This document shows, in pieces, positions 1-10,200 of a stretch of DNA of 64,000 nt. The stretch is taken from positions 16,859,608 to 16,923,607 of the forward strand of contig NC_088299.1 of NCBI RefSeq assembly GCF_032854445.1, written 5' to 3'. The notes beneath the pieces were generated by a model, which searched no databases, had not been told where the DNA came from, and saw only the letters and a program-made list of their open reading frames with translations. This DNA comes from Liolophura sinensis (lineage: Eukaryota > Mollusca > Polyplacophora > Chitonida > Chitonidae). Position 1 is the stretch's first letter. Every line of letters begins with the position of its first letter. The position numbers and the translations under genes were made by a program.

Positions 1-139
1 GCAATTCCTCCGTTCCAAGCGGACACTGATCAGTCGTCGCCCTCCACAGGATGGAAAAAGTGCAACTGGTATCAACATCGACGAACAGAAACGCGCGCTG
101 TTGACTCAAAGACACTGGTGATGACTTTGCAACCGCTTT

Positions 140-460
140 AGAAAAGCTTGATGAATATTTCTTACCGAAGAAGAATGTGCGCTACGAACGGTACATGTTC
201 AAGGACGCACATCAGCAGTTCGTCACGCGACTCCGGTCCCTTACAATAACTTGTGAATTCCCGGAACCGGCCGACTCCATCGCCGTTCAAGTGGTGGACA
301 AGTCCAGATCCACCAATCTCAAACGCAGACTGTTGAGAGAATCTGATATGACATTAGATAAAATTCTTGACATTGACCGAGCCACAGAAACATCTGAACT
401 CCAAAGTCAGAAAATGGAAGTAAACTCAGAACCAGCCCCATCACTGTTAACAACCTCGTA
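140..460 (+). pseudogene. gag capsid-like fragment of the gypsy element
   Basis: One open frame from about 145 carries a capsid-like sequence typical of metazoan gypsy Gag: motif KKNVRYERYMF, then QFVTRLRSL, VDKSRSTNLKRRLLRE and LDIDRATETSE. Upstream (about 40-140) the same gag continues in other frames. The protein would build the particle; here it ends at a stop at 459-461 and does not run into the zinc knuckles. Confidence 0.85.
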
Positions 461-514
461 AACAAGCCAGGCAAATTTAGGCACAAAAGCTAAAAGCATA
501 CACCTTTTCAAAAA

Positions 515-826
515 CGCAAAAACAAACCACACAGAAATAATGAGTGTAGTAATTGTGGAGGTGTTTGGCCACATAGAAATACAAGATGTCCAGCTACTTG
601 TAAAACACATGGGAACTGCGGTAAACTCAACCACTTTGGTAGCGTGTGTCGTAGCTCACAAAATCGGACCAAAAAGCCCGTTAATCAAATACACGCAGAA
701 GTTACCCACACTGATTCATCATCAGGAGATGAGTATGTATTTACCGTTTGTGACAAAAGTAGCAGTGTAAAGTTTCCCACTAAACAGCCCAAAATTGCAG
801 TCAAAATAGCAGGCAGGTCCCATTCT
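515..826 (+). pseudogene. gag zinc-knuckle region and start of protease
   Basis: In one frame Cys/His spacing is visible: CSNCGGVWPHRNTRC followed by CGKLNHFGSVC, i.e. two CCHC-type knuckles as in retrotransposon nucleocapsid. The frame runs on into a Ser/Asp-rich linker and stops at 826-828. A protease-like active-site stretch (LVDSSASVNVL, with DSS where DSG or DTG is usual) follows in another frame at about 828-860. Frame changes and the altered active-site triplet mark it as dead. Confidence 0.8.
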
Positions 827-1289
827 TAGTTGATAGTAGCGCGTCAGTGAACGTGTTAGATAAATCATGTTACATTGAAATAAGGAAACACAAAAAAGTC
901 TCATTCGGCAAGCGAAAAACCAAAAATATTTGTCTATTGTTCCAAAATCTCTCTGCCTGTTATGGGTATTTTTGAGGCAAACATAGAAATATCAGAGAAA
1001 ACGTGCTCAGCTGTTTTTATGTGGTGAATCAAAATTCAGGTTCCTTGTTGGATTTTGAGACATCTACACAATTGGAACTTATCAAGCTCCCCACAGTGGC
1101 AGACAGTTTACGCCTCAATCTACAATCAGTGATAAAGCAGGGTGAATTCTTCAAAGAGAACAAAATAGTTTCTTACCACAACCTCTGCCATCAGTTAATA
1201 AACTCCCGACAGTGAAGAAAAATAATCCCGCATCAGAACAACCTCTGTCATTAACTGACAAGCTGATATCTGAATTTTTAGACATAATT

Positions 1290-2080
1290 GATGGTGTGGG
1301 CAAATTAAAGGACTACTAATTCAAAATACATGTAGATCCGTCAGTCAAACCTATTGCTAAACCACCACGACCCATACCATTCACATGAGAAAGCAGGTAG
1401 AATTTGAATCTAGAAAAAGTAGACATCATAGAGAAGGTTGATGGTCCTACACCATGGGTACCGCCAGTAGTGGTTGTCCCGAAGAAGGACAAATCAAGTG
1501 TGCGTGTCTGTGTCGCTATGAGGTCCCCAAATACTGCTGTCTTTCGTGAACGTCATCCAACGACCACCAAGGACGAAATCATACATGATTTGAACGGAGC
1601 GATAGTATTCTTCAAACTCGACATGCAACAAAGGTATCGAACTACACTCCTGACAACATTTGCCACACACAAAGGCCTGCGGCGATACAAGCACCTGATG
1701 TTTGTTTTGTCGTCAGCGTCAGAAATTTTCCAGGACGTGATTAAACAGACACTAAGTGACATACCGGGTGTGTAAAACCTGCCAGACGACATCATCGACC
1801 GAACACAAACTGAACATGACAAGTCGCTGCCAATGGTTTTCCAGAGACTTAGAGACAAAAGCCTTACACTCAGCCTGGAAAAATGCGTTTTTAACAAACC
1901 CAGTCTGGAGTTCTTCAGATTTGTATTTTCCAAGCAAAGAATATCCCCAGACACAGCAAAAGTGGACGCAGTAAAAAAACGCTCCAATTCCAGAGAATGC
2001 ATCGGGTGGGCGAAGCTTCCTAGGGATGAAAAACTAGGTGTCACGTTTCATTCACGACTACGCGACAATAACGGCCTTTG
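1290..2080 (+). pseudogene. Reverse transcriptase remnant
   Basis: The stretch from about 1404 to 1775 reads VDIIEKVDGPTPWV and VVVPKKDKSSVRVCV, the fingers region of gypsy RT, then FKLDMQQRY and FVLSSASEIFQDV in the palm. The run stops at 1773-1775 just before the place where the catalytic YxDD box is expected; DDIID-like codons follow at about 1785. A thumb/connection segment (SLEKCVFNKPSLEFF) continues in another frame at 1870-1960. Several stops and shifts; an internal loss around the catalytic box is likely. Confidence 0.9.
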
Positions 2081-2124
2081 GTCGTCTAAAATCCTCAATG
2101 TCAGATACGTCAGTGGTGTCGTAT

Positions 2125-2530
2125 TTTGATCCAAACAACACAACGGAAATCTACGTTGACGCCAGTCTGGTAGTTGTTGCTGCGATCCTTACATAGGTGG
2201 ACGGAAACGGACAACATCGCGTCATCTGCTACGCAAGTCGCAAGCTCTCGGACGTGGAACGCAGATATTACCAAACGGAACGAGAGGCTCTGGCCATAGT
2301 TTGGGCCTGCGAGAAATTTCATCTACATGTGTTTGGACAGTCATTCACTGTGATAACTGACCACAAGCCGCTGACACCGATGTTCAACAAGCCACGCTTC
2401 TAGTGTCCAGCACGCATCGAGAGATGGCAGCTTCGTTTACAACCATACGACATGAAAGTTGATTGCCAACCAGGGGCAAACAACCCTGCAGACTTCCTGT
2501 CTCGACATCCCCAGCCGACAGTTTCTTTCT
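2125..2530 (+). pseudogene. RNase H remnant
   Basis: Reads EIYVDASLVVVAA (first catalytic Asp region), then after an in-frame stop RVICYASRKLSDVERRY, TEREALAIVWACEKFHLHVFG and VITDHKPLTPMF, all diagnostic of gypsy-type RNase H. A stop lies at 2401-2403. The tail QPGANNPADFLSRHP, the usual link to integrase, is present at about 2470-2510. Confidence 0.92.
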
Positions 2531-2539
2531 CCGACAGAA

Positions 2540-3115
2540 GGCCGATGAATATGTCAATTTCATCATCCCAAACGGTGACTACCTCCTGGTTGTCATCGAT
2601 GATTATTCCCGATACCCGAAAATTGAAGTTGGGAAATCGACATCAGCCGCCCATGTAATTCCCAATTGGACAAAGTTTTCTCCACACATGGCACTGTCGA
2701 CGTACTCAACGCTTCAAACACAGAAAAGTAACTCATTACTGGCCCAAAGCAAACGGCGAGGCGGAACGTTTCATGCGGACCTCAGAAAAGGCTGCTCGAT
2801 CCTCTTTCATTGAAAAGGGAAAGTGGCAGAAAGATCTCAACCAGTTTCTGCTGCATTATCGAGCAACCCCACATTCAACAACAGGTGTATCTCCAGCCGA
2901 GCTGCTCTCCTCGCGGCCAATCAAGACCAAACTACCAGAACCTGAAAGCTCTTCGTGCAATGATAATCTGTAAAACAAGGTGATGCACAAGCCAAGCTGA
3001 AGATGAAAATTCGTTCCAACGCGAAATCTGTTGTCCGTGTCTCCAGCCTTAAACCAGGAGATACAGTCCTGCTAGCGGCCAAACGTGAAAAAAAAACTGT
3101 CAGCTGACAAAGGCC
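2540..3115 (+). pseudogene. Integrase remnant with internally deleted core
   Basis: The first core Asp motif (LLVVIDDYSRYPKIEV) is at about 2583-2630. The last-Glu motif (ANGEAERFMRT) follows only about 110 bases later, in another frame, so most of the segment that should hold the second catalytic Asp is missing. C-terminal parts DLNQFLLHYRATPHSTTG, SPAELLSSRPIKTKLP and PGDTVLLAAKREKK are readable up to 3110, where a later insertion interrupts the element. Confidence 0.9.
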
Positions 3116-3120
3116 CAGAA

Positions 3121-3844
3121 CACACTCTTTTCTGTTAATGTCCTCTTCTTTATTGCATGTATATAAATGACTCGTTGGTACATACAATTCTCTTGGCTTG
3201 GCACGACAGGCATACTCATGGGTGTGTAGGTGAGTGTGATTGACTGTAAGAAAACAGAAAGAAAGTAATTTACTCACACAATAATACAGATGTTAGAAGT
3301 CGTTGCAAGAACTTACCAGAGCTACATGTAATAACAGATTTTTAACGGTAACAATTGTATAACGAGGGTACATAGATTGGTTACATTAAGATACGATAAG
3401 CATTTATCTAGTCATAGATTTAAACAGAAAAACAAGAGACATCAATTATACTCGCTACAACACAGCAATTACAGAAAACGTTAATAAAAAGATTCACAAC
3501 CGTGCCGTTGTTGTTACAAAAGCACATGGCTAATGTCTAGAAAACTAAAAATACATGCACCTTGATTAAAATTTGACAGAACACATCACCGACACACTAG
3601 GATAGAGTTGGAACATTTTGCAATATCTTTACACAAGTAATCAACATTTGGCTGTAACATACCGTTTATATCGGCCCTTGAAATTGCTGTAAAACGTTTA
3701 CTGCTTGTGGAAGTCACCATTTTCATGTCTTTTCCTTGCAGAGACAAGGGTGTAAAGTACAAGAGTTGTCTCCCTTGATCAGTACATAACAATCGTTAAA
3801 ACATCATACCAGCCTTTTAAAAGAGAAACTAAAATAATCACACT
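3121..3844. mobile_element. 712-bp insertion in the gypsy element, 6-bp target duplication
   Basis: The gypsy pol sequence breaks off at 3120 and resumes after 3844. The six bases cacact occur at both edges (3121-3126 and 3839-3844), as expected for a target-site duplication, leaving an insert of 3127-3838. It has no long open frame, no clear terminal inverted repeat and no TG...CA ends. It contains a copy of the motif agttgtctcccttg (about 3763-3776) that is frequent in molluscan repeats. Class unknown. Confidence 0.7.
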
Positions 3845-3857
3845 AAAGATTTGACCA

Positions 3858-4090
3858 TTACGCGCCCATTCAATGTGGTCTCCACAAAAGGATCGATGGT
3901 AATCGTCCAAGATTCTAACCCGGTGTACGGTACGCACGGAATTGTTCTCATCTGAAGAAAATCCCGAGAATCAACCTGCCCGAAGTGGAAGTCAACGATC
4001 CGTACGATGATCTGGACATTCCGTCAGAACCGAACCAGCAGGATATTCCGAGACGTTTTCCGACGACAACTCTGTCTGACTATGTGTGAT
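3858..4090 (+). pseudogene. C-terminal tail of gypsy Pol
   Basis: After the insertion the polyprotein tail resumes (GSMVIVQDSNPVYGTHG), then, in another frame, INLPEVEVNDPYDDLDIPSE and ends TTTLSDYV followed by a stop at about 4087-4089. The acidic, Pro-rich tail and the change of frame agree with a decayed copy. Confidence 0.75.
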
Positions 4091-4467
4091 AGGTTGGAAT
4101 GTGAACTTCCTTAGTGAAATTTATTTTTTTACATCCACACTAACATGTGAAAATTATTTGCATCGAGTGAAATGCGTGTGATCAATTCATTTGAACTTTT
4201 CAAATATTTAATTACTGAGTTTTATGCTGACAGTTTCAGTGTGAACTGCTTTGATCAAATGCATTTGTTTTGACTGTTCCCGTAATTATGATAATTGTGT
4301 TCGAGTTATTTTAAAGGGCGCTATCAACGCATTGAATTCTTTAATGTGCAGCGAATTCACTATTACGGACAATAGGTTGCCTAACAGTGTAATCTCATTG
4401 TTTTTAATTTCAAAGTTCCAAAAGATTTACTATAGTACAACAAGTTATTTGGGTTAATCAGTTATTC

Positions 4468-4845
4468 AAAAAAGGAGGGATATAATGTCTAAGATTTAGG
4501 CCGTATCGATACCCACAACTGGTTATGCAACATGAGCTAGCCCGTCTCCATGTTAACAAGCGATGAGTCCGCCATCATGTAAACAAGCCTGAATACAGCC
4601 GTCCATTGTGTCAACAAAAAAACTTTGTTTATTTGTGTATGCACAAATAATCAAGACATTGTACATCGTGCGCCCAATATTTAATCAGGATATGCCAATT
4701 CTTACCGGGTCCTACGGCCATTATGTATGGAGAATCCAACAGGAGTCGACCATGGGCGAGCATGGACATGCGGACCGTGCATATGTACTATTTTAGTTTA
4801 TATAAAACAGTGTACATATAGTGAAACGCTTAGTTCTGTTCAACA
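4468..4845 (+). repeat. Polypurine tract and 3' LTR of the gypsy element
   Basis: A purine run aaaaaaggaggga (4468-4480) is followed by a 360-bp block beginning TGTCTAAG at 4486 and ending TTCAACA at 4845; the ends form the usual short inverted pair TGT...ACA. A TATA-like tttatataaaa lies at 4796-4806. The 5' LTR is outside the window, so LTR identity (age) and the target duplication (expected gattg, 4846-4850) cannot be checked. Confidence 0.75.
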
Positions 4846-4856
4846 GATTGTCTTAC

Positions 4857-6101
4857 CGAAGTAAGGCACCTCTGTAAAGGACGATGTCGACGTAATGGGC
4901 GCCATTTCAGTCTTTGTCGTGGCTGATGGGGTTGTCAGGTTAGAAGATCCACTCGGTTTTGAAGACGCTGTGAGTGGAATTGTGGCGCTTGAGTTTGAAG
5001 AGCTTGCAGTTCCATTGGTCACCGTTGTCGATGTAGTTGTCACATTTGTGGGTGCAGTGGTGTTTGTGGAGTTTGGGTTTGAAGAGTTTGTAGTTCCATT
5101 GGTCACCGTTGTCGATGTAGTCGTCACATTTGAGGGTACAGTGGTGTTTGTGGAGTTTGGGTTTGAAGAGTTTGTAGTTCCATTGGTCATCGTTGTCGAC
5201 TTAGTCGTCACATTTGAGGATACAATGGCGTTTGCGGAGTTTGGGTTTGAAGAGCTTGTAGTTCCATTGGTCATCGTTGTCGATTTAGTAGTCGCATTTG
5301 TGGGTGCAGTGGTGTTTGTGGAGTTTGGGTTTGAAGAGTTTGTATTTCCATTGGTCACCGTTGTCGATGTAGTCGTCACATTTGAGGGTACAGTGGTGTT
5401 TGTGGAGTTTGGGTTTGAAGAGTTTGTAGTTCCATTGGTCATCGTTGTCGACTTAGTCGTCACATTTGAGGATACAATGGCGTTTGCGGAGTTTGGGTTT
5501 GAAGAGCTTGTAGTTCCACTTGTCACCGTTGTCGATGTATTGGCCACATTTGAGGATGCAGTGGTGTTTGTGGAGTTTGGTTTTGAAGAGCTTGTAGTTC
5601 CACTGGTCACCGTTGTCGATGTATTGGCCACATTTGAGGATACAATGGTGTTTGTGGAGTTTGGTTTTGAAGAGTTTGTATTTCCATTGGTCATCGTTGT
5701 CGACTTAGTCGTCACATTTGAGGATACAATGGCGTTTGCGGAGTTTGGGTTTGAAGAGCTTGTAGTTCCACTTGTCACCGTTGTCGATGTATTGGCCACA
5801 TTTGTGGATGCAGTGGTGTTTGTGGAGTTTGGATTTGAAGAGTTTGTAGTTCCGCTGGTCACCGTTGTCGATTTAGTAGTCACATTTGTTGATGCAGTGG
5901 TGTTTGTGGAGTTTGGATTTGAAGGGTTTGTATTTCCATTGGTCACCGTTGTCGATTTAGTAGTCACATTTGTGCGTGCAGTGAGGTTTGCGGAGTTGGG
6001 GTTTGAAGAGTTTGTAGTTCCACTGGTAACCGTGGTCGATTTAGTGGTCACATTTGTGGGTGCAGGGGTGTTTGTTACGGCACTGGTAGACCTTACCTTG
6101 C
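4857..6101 (-). CDS. Mucin-type Thr/Ser/Asn-rich repeat exon
   Basis: A single long minus-strand exon of 415 codons made of about 14 copies of a 28-residue unit resembling NVTTKSTTVTSG + TTNSSNPNSTNTTAPT. Each unit holds two or three N-glycosylation sequons (NVT, NSS, NTT) and many Thr/Ser for O-glycans, so a secreted or cell-surface mucin is the natural reading. The 3' part is non-repetitive (SSKPSGSSNLTTPSATTK). Acceptor: ...GATGACAG before 6101 with a good pyrimidine tract (CTACTTTTTGTTTGCTTTTC). Donor: TTCG|GTAAGA at 4857/4856. Both limits are phase 1. An in-frame Met-led reading starting at 6255 crosses the acceptor and is a less likely start. Later exons lie below 4857 or outside the window; none was recognised. 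No specific orthologue is recognised. Confidence 0.75.
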
Positions 6102-6671
6102 CTGTCATCACAAGTAATACTGTGTGGGTCAAAGAATGTTCGCGATCCAGATGAAAAGCAAACAAAAAGTAGGAATTAGAACAGGTCAAGAGTACGTAAA
6201 TTCCCAAGAGCCACATCTTGGACACCAGTAATTCCCTAGCTAAGTTCAACGACATGCCGTGCGACGTGGATAAAGTGCCGGAAGATACAAAACATGCAAA
6301 TCTCCACTACTGAAATTAGATTTCGAAAACTCCCTTTACTAAACAGTTATTAAGTAACAATTTTGATGGACGACATTTCAGGTTTTAAAACACAATCTTT
6401 TTAATTTAAATTGTTGTAGTTATCTACCACTGTAGTCTTTAAGAGCATTAATACAATTACAGGAGAAACCCACGTCCATCCCGAGGTTGATGGCAGACCT
6501 AAGCTTCAACTGTCCTTAAATATTAATAACATTTCATAATAAAAAGCCCATTTTTACTTTTTCTGCTTTCACTTAATTTGATTCAACGTTGAGGTCCTGA
6601 ACTGACGCGTGGCTACAGGCTGTATCATATCTCTGCAGTTCAAGACGCTGAGCGTTGTAGGAAACACTTAC

Positions 6672-6720
6672 CTGTGAAGAGGACGACTATACGGTATGTA
6701 AACAGTATGAAGTATGGCAT
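6672..6720 (-). CDS. Putative signal-peptide exon of the mucin-type gene
   Basis: Begins ATG at 6720 and encodes MPYFILFTYRIVVLFTG, a hydrophobic segment suited to a signal peptide, ending at a strong donor ACAG|GTAAGT (6672/6671) in phase 1, which joins in frame to the repeat exon at 6101. An acceptor-like TTTATTTCTCAAACAG directly precedes the ATG, so this could instead be an internal exon: it would also join in phase 0 to the exon ending at 7173. I prefer a separate gene with a 5' UTR intron, because glycosylation repeats are not expected in a cytoplasmic tail. Confidence 0.5.
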
Positions 6721-7172
6721 CTGTTTGAGAAATAAACACATCTATTATTTGTTCGGTCACTATAAACCAATTCTGCCAATTTCATACTCTAACATAGCTT
6801 TGCTAAAGTGACTTTCATATAATTTTCCAGTTTACTTACAGCGATCAATAGTGTTAACTACATGTGACTCAATTGTCAAAATGAGTTTTTTTTATCCAGA
6901 TATCCTCATTCTATGCAGATGTTTACTCTGAGCCTCACAATTGTTTTATTTCAAAAACAAACTTCGTTACAGGCATGAAAATCTATTGCCATTTATTGTT
7001 TTACAAATACCAATCGGTACAAAAAAAACGTGGAAAAAAGGTGTTTACCTTTCAAATCTTTCAGTTAAAACATATAATCCGTTAAAACCAGGCGTAACAT
7101 CTGGAGGCAAATGAAGTTTCCAGTGCTGTGATTGGATTCCAAATGCACCGTAACGTAAGTAGAAGGCCTTAC

Positions 7173-7233
7173 CTTAAACCCCCTCCCCCGAACAGGACCC
7201 CTTCCTGGAGCTCTTATCTTGCTATCCAACTTC
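7173..7233 (-). CDS. Receptor exon 10: basic cytoplasmic tail (tentative)
   Basis: Encodes KLDSKIRAPGRGPVRGRGFK, continuing the basic tail; acceptor CACCAACTAG before 7233 and a strong donor TTTAAG|GTAAGG at 7173. Phase 2 in and phase 0 out agree with exon 9. Assignment rests on phase and composition only; it is 3.4 kb away from exon 9. Confidence 0.45.
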
Positions 7234-10200
7234 CTAGTTGGTGACCAGTTGTCATTCATAGCAAAAGGTTGGTATATCCCCTTATGCAGTCACCTGGGAT
7301 GTTACCTTATACACATACTTGCTGTACCATGAAGACATGGATATGTAAATACGCGCCTAAACAAATAACAGCTTATCTCCACAACACTATTACTGTTATA
7401 TCAAGACGAAGCCGTGACAGCTGCTGTCCACAAGACACATATCCGATATTTGATTTCCTGCTCACTGCACGTTAATACACATCCAAATACACCTTCTGAA
7501 ATTTATCTGCAAACCAAAACTGAAGGTGAAGAAAAGTAAAATGAGAACGAGAACTACGTGCTTTGCGCTGTTACGGTACTGCTAGATTTTATCACATATG
7601 CTGTTCGAAAGTTTGTAGAACACATAACAATGTCATATAACATTTCCAAAAATATTCTTTGATGTTTTTAGCTGCTTGTTAATACAGGGAAGCGAAACGA
7701 TGACACGACTAGCATCGTACAATCGCTTCGTGCCATCGTTTCATCGTTTCGTACCATCGTACCGTCGCGCGATTTTATTTTATTTCGAGTAGTATATGAT
7801 TTTATCTCGAGTAGAATATGATCTCACCGCAGTATGAGTTTACAGATGGATGTTAAGAAATTTTGCTATGAACAATAATGTAGTCGATTCTCTGAGATAG
7901 TAGTTTAGGCTGTGTTACTGCGTGGTGTTTGTTCTAACCGCACGTTGGGGCATCTACTGTAAAACAAATTACTCTCTTTACGCCTGATGCCACTTGTTTC
8001 TGAATACAAGTAATAATGACGTCACATAGGGCAATGGGTTCTCGGTGTTGAAACCAGGCTTATGGGCTTAACATTGTAAAGTGGAAAAGTACTCCAACTG
8101 CCTTTTCCTTGAATAGTATAAACATACAACATTCCAATGTGTGGTGCTTGAAGTGTTACGTGTCACTAACGAAAGGCAACTTTGGTAGCGAGTGTGACTG
8201 ATTTAACAGATAGCTGAATACAGGCGACTGCCTAAAAGTAATAGGCTATAGTAATTAAACGTATGTATCATAATGGACCACGTCACTTGTCTAAGACCGA
8301 TGACATATTGGCACGATGGCACGAAGCGATAGCACGATGACAGACATTGTGCCCTCTCTTCGTGGCATCGTACCATCGCTTCGTACCATCGTGCCATCAC
8401 TTTGTGCCATCGTGCCATCGTACCATTGCTTCATCCTGTCGTACCATCGTTTCGTACCATCGTGTCATCACTTCGTGCCATCGTGAAATCGCTTCGTACC
8501 ATCACTTTGTACCATCGTGTCATCACTTCATGCCATCGTGCCATCGCTTCGTGCCATCGTGCCATCGTGCCATCGCTTCGTGCCATTACTTCGTGCCATC
8601 GTAACATGGCTTCGCATTATCGCCGGGCGATGGAACGATGGTACGATGGTACGATAATGTCTTTACCCGGCTTTCATAACCTTATCATATCCACACAGGA
8701 AAATCACGTTTCCATAAAACAGTCGTTTTACTACATTGTATCTTTTATTGGCACCGTTTTACTCTCATTTAACTGATTCTTAAATCAGATAGAGTTTACA
8801 AAACAAGCCAGTTTTTTCAGTCACTTTCCATCTCATGGTTGTTTCTACAGGTCACCACATGTTTGCTCCAAACATGAAACTACATAGCTGGTATTAACAG
8901 CCAACGGGTGAATCGATCAATCAATCAGTCAATCAATCCAGGCTCGTATAGATTAATTTTTGTTTATAGACAGGTAATAAAACAAACAATACTGTCAACA
9001 AAACTATTTCTATGTCAAAAAAACACAATATCAAACCAGAAGGTGGTGTTCACAACTTATTTATTTATTTAATTTACATTTAACGTGCGAAGATTACTCA
9101 AGAATATGTAACTTATACAGCGGTCAGATTTTTGAGCCGTGTACACCATAGACATATGGCTACTACCTGGCGAACCCCCCCCCCCCCCCCAGATAGGACA
9201 TACAGATGTAGGTGACGTTGGTGGAGGTATGCGGTCTTCATGAACTTCATGTATGATTATATAAAAAGCTTACCACTGAGCTTCGACCGCTATGCGTCCA
9301 CACACTCTCTCCAACCCCAACATCTGCAACTTCAGTGGTAAACCTATTAGTGAGAATTGTTTTTTACCCTGTGGAAGGTTTCAAAATAATATAAATGTCG
9401 TCAAGAAAATATCTCTGTGTAGCTATTCGTCGGCCGTCGTTCGGATACATGTAGTAATAGTATCGCTCTTCAACAAGGTCCTCAACAAGACAACGTTCCA
9501 CGTGATTCAGTACAGGTCTTGTCCTCTCAGACGTCATATGCTCACTACACTGCCCCACTTGCGAGCTTCAGGTGGTTTTCTGGTGCCGAGTTGTGGCCCA
9601 ATGAGTCAGGATGTGTGACAGGTCGCTCGGGTGAAACGCTAAAAGTCAAGGGTTTACATATACATACAATCAGCCGATCACTTTTCAAATGAAATACATC
9701 ACAACATAAGGATGAAACTGTTAGTAGTACGAAGAGTTTACCCGTATTACTCGTCGTAAAAATCAAGAACCGAAAGTTCTTGACGCAATATCTCACGTGT
9801 GACATACACGTACGCCACATTGGCGGACGGTAAACCACATCACATGCACATGCACGCCACATCGGTGGTCGGTAGACGGTCCCAGGCGATACGGTCTATA
9901 GCTTTTACCACAAATGAAAGCATGGGAATCTTAGAAATCCGAGGAGGAATTGAAAACAAGTCACGGCTGATCCATCACTGGCCGAGGATTTCATCAGTTT
10001 ATTTGACTGGCGCTTTACGCTATACTCAAGAATATTTCACTTTTACGACGGCAGATCTTCCCACCTACAGCCGGAGAGGAAGCCAGCATGTGCTGGACTT
10101 GAACTCACAGCGACGGCATTGGTGAAATGCATAAGGGTATAGTTCTTCGCTGGCGCGCTAACCACCTGGGCTACAGGGGCCTTCTAAAAGGCGAGCACTT

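Larger units (their letters stand above)
1..4845 (+). mobile_element. Degenerate Ty3/gypsy LTR retrotransposon, 5' end outside window
   Basis: Remnants in the expected Ty3/gypsy order are read on the + strand: gag (to about 460), zinc knuckles (about 545-655), an aspartic-protease-like stretch (about 825-860), reverse transcriptase (about 1390-2000), RNase H (about 2125-2520), integrase (about 2540-3110), a C-terminal tail (3858-4090), a polypurine tract (4468-4480) and a 3' LTR (4486-4845). Frameshifts and stop codons separate every part, and the integrase core is shortened, so this copy cannot be active. The 5' LTR and primer binding site are not in the window. Order RT-RNaseH-IN is seen directly and is diagnostic of Ty3/gypsy rather than copia. 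The element sits in an intron of the minus-strand mucin-type gene that follows. Confidence 0.93.

Noticed and set aside
1-4845. Intact infectious or mobile gypsy element
   Set aside because: Many stops and frame changes, shortened integrase core, altered protease triplet and a nested insertion.
4895-6154. 419-codon open frame on the + strand
   Set aside because: Antisense shadow of the 84-nt mucin repeat; the minus strand has splice sites, signal peptide candidate and sequons.
6102-6255. Start of the mucin gene at Met 6255
   Set aside because: That stretch contains a good pyrimidine tract and acceptor; the exon at 6672-6720 gives a better signal peptide, though a start at 6255 is not excluded.
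8347-8776. Two + strand frames with CHHFVPS-like repeats
   Set aside because: Translations of the CATCG satellite.
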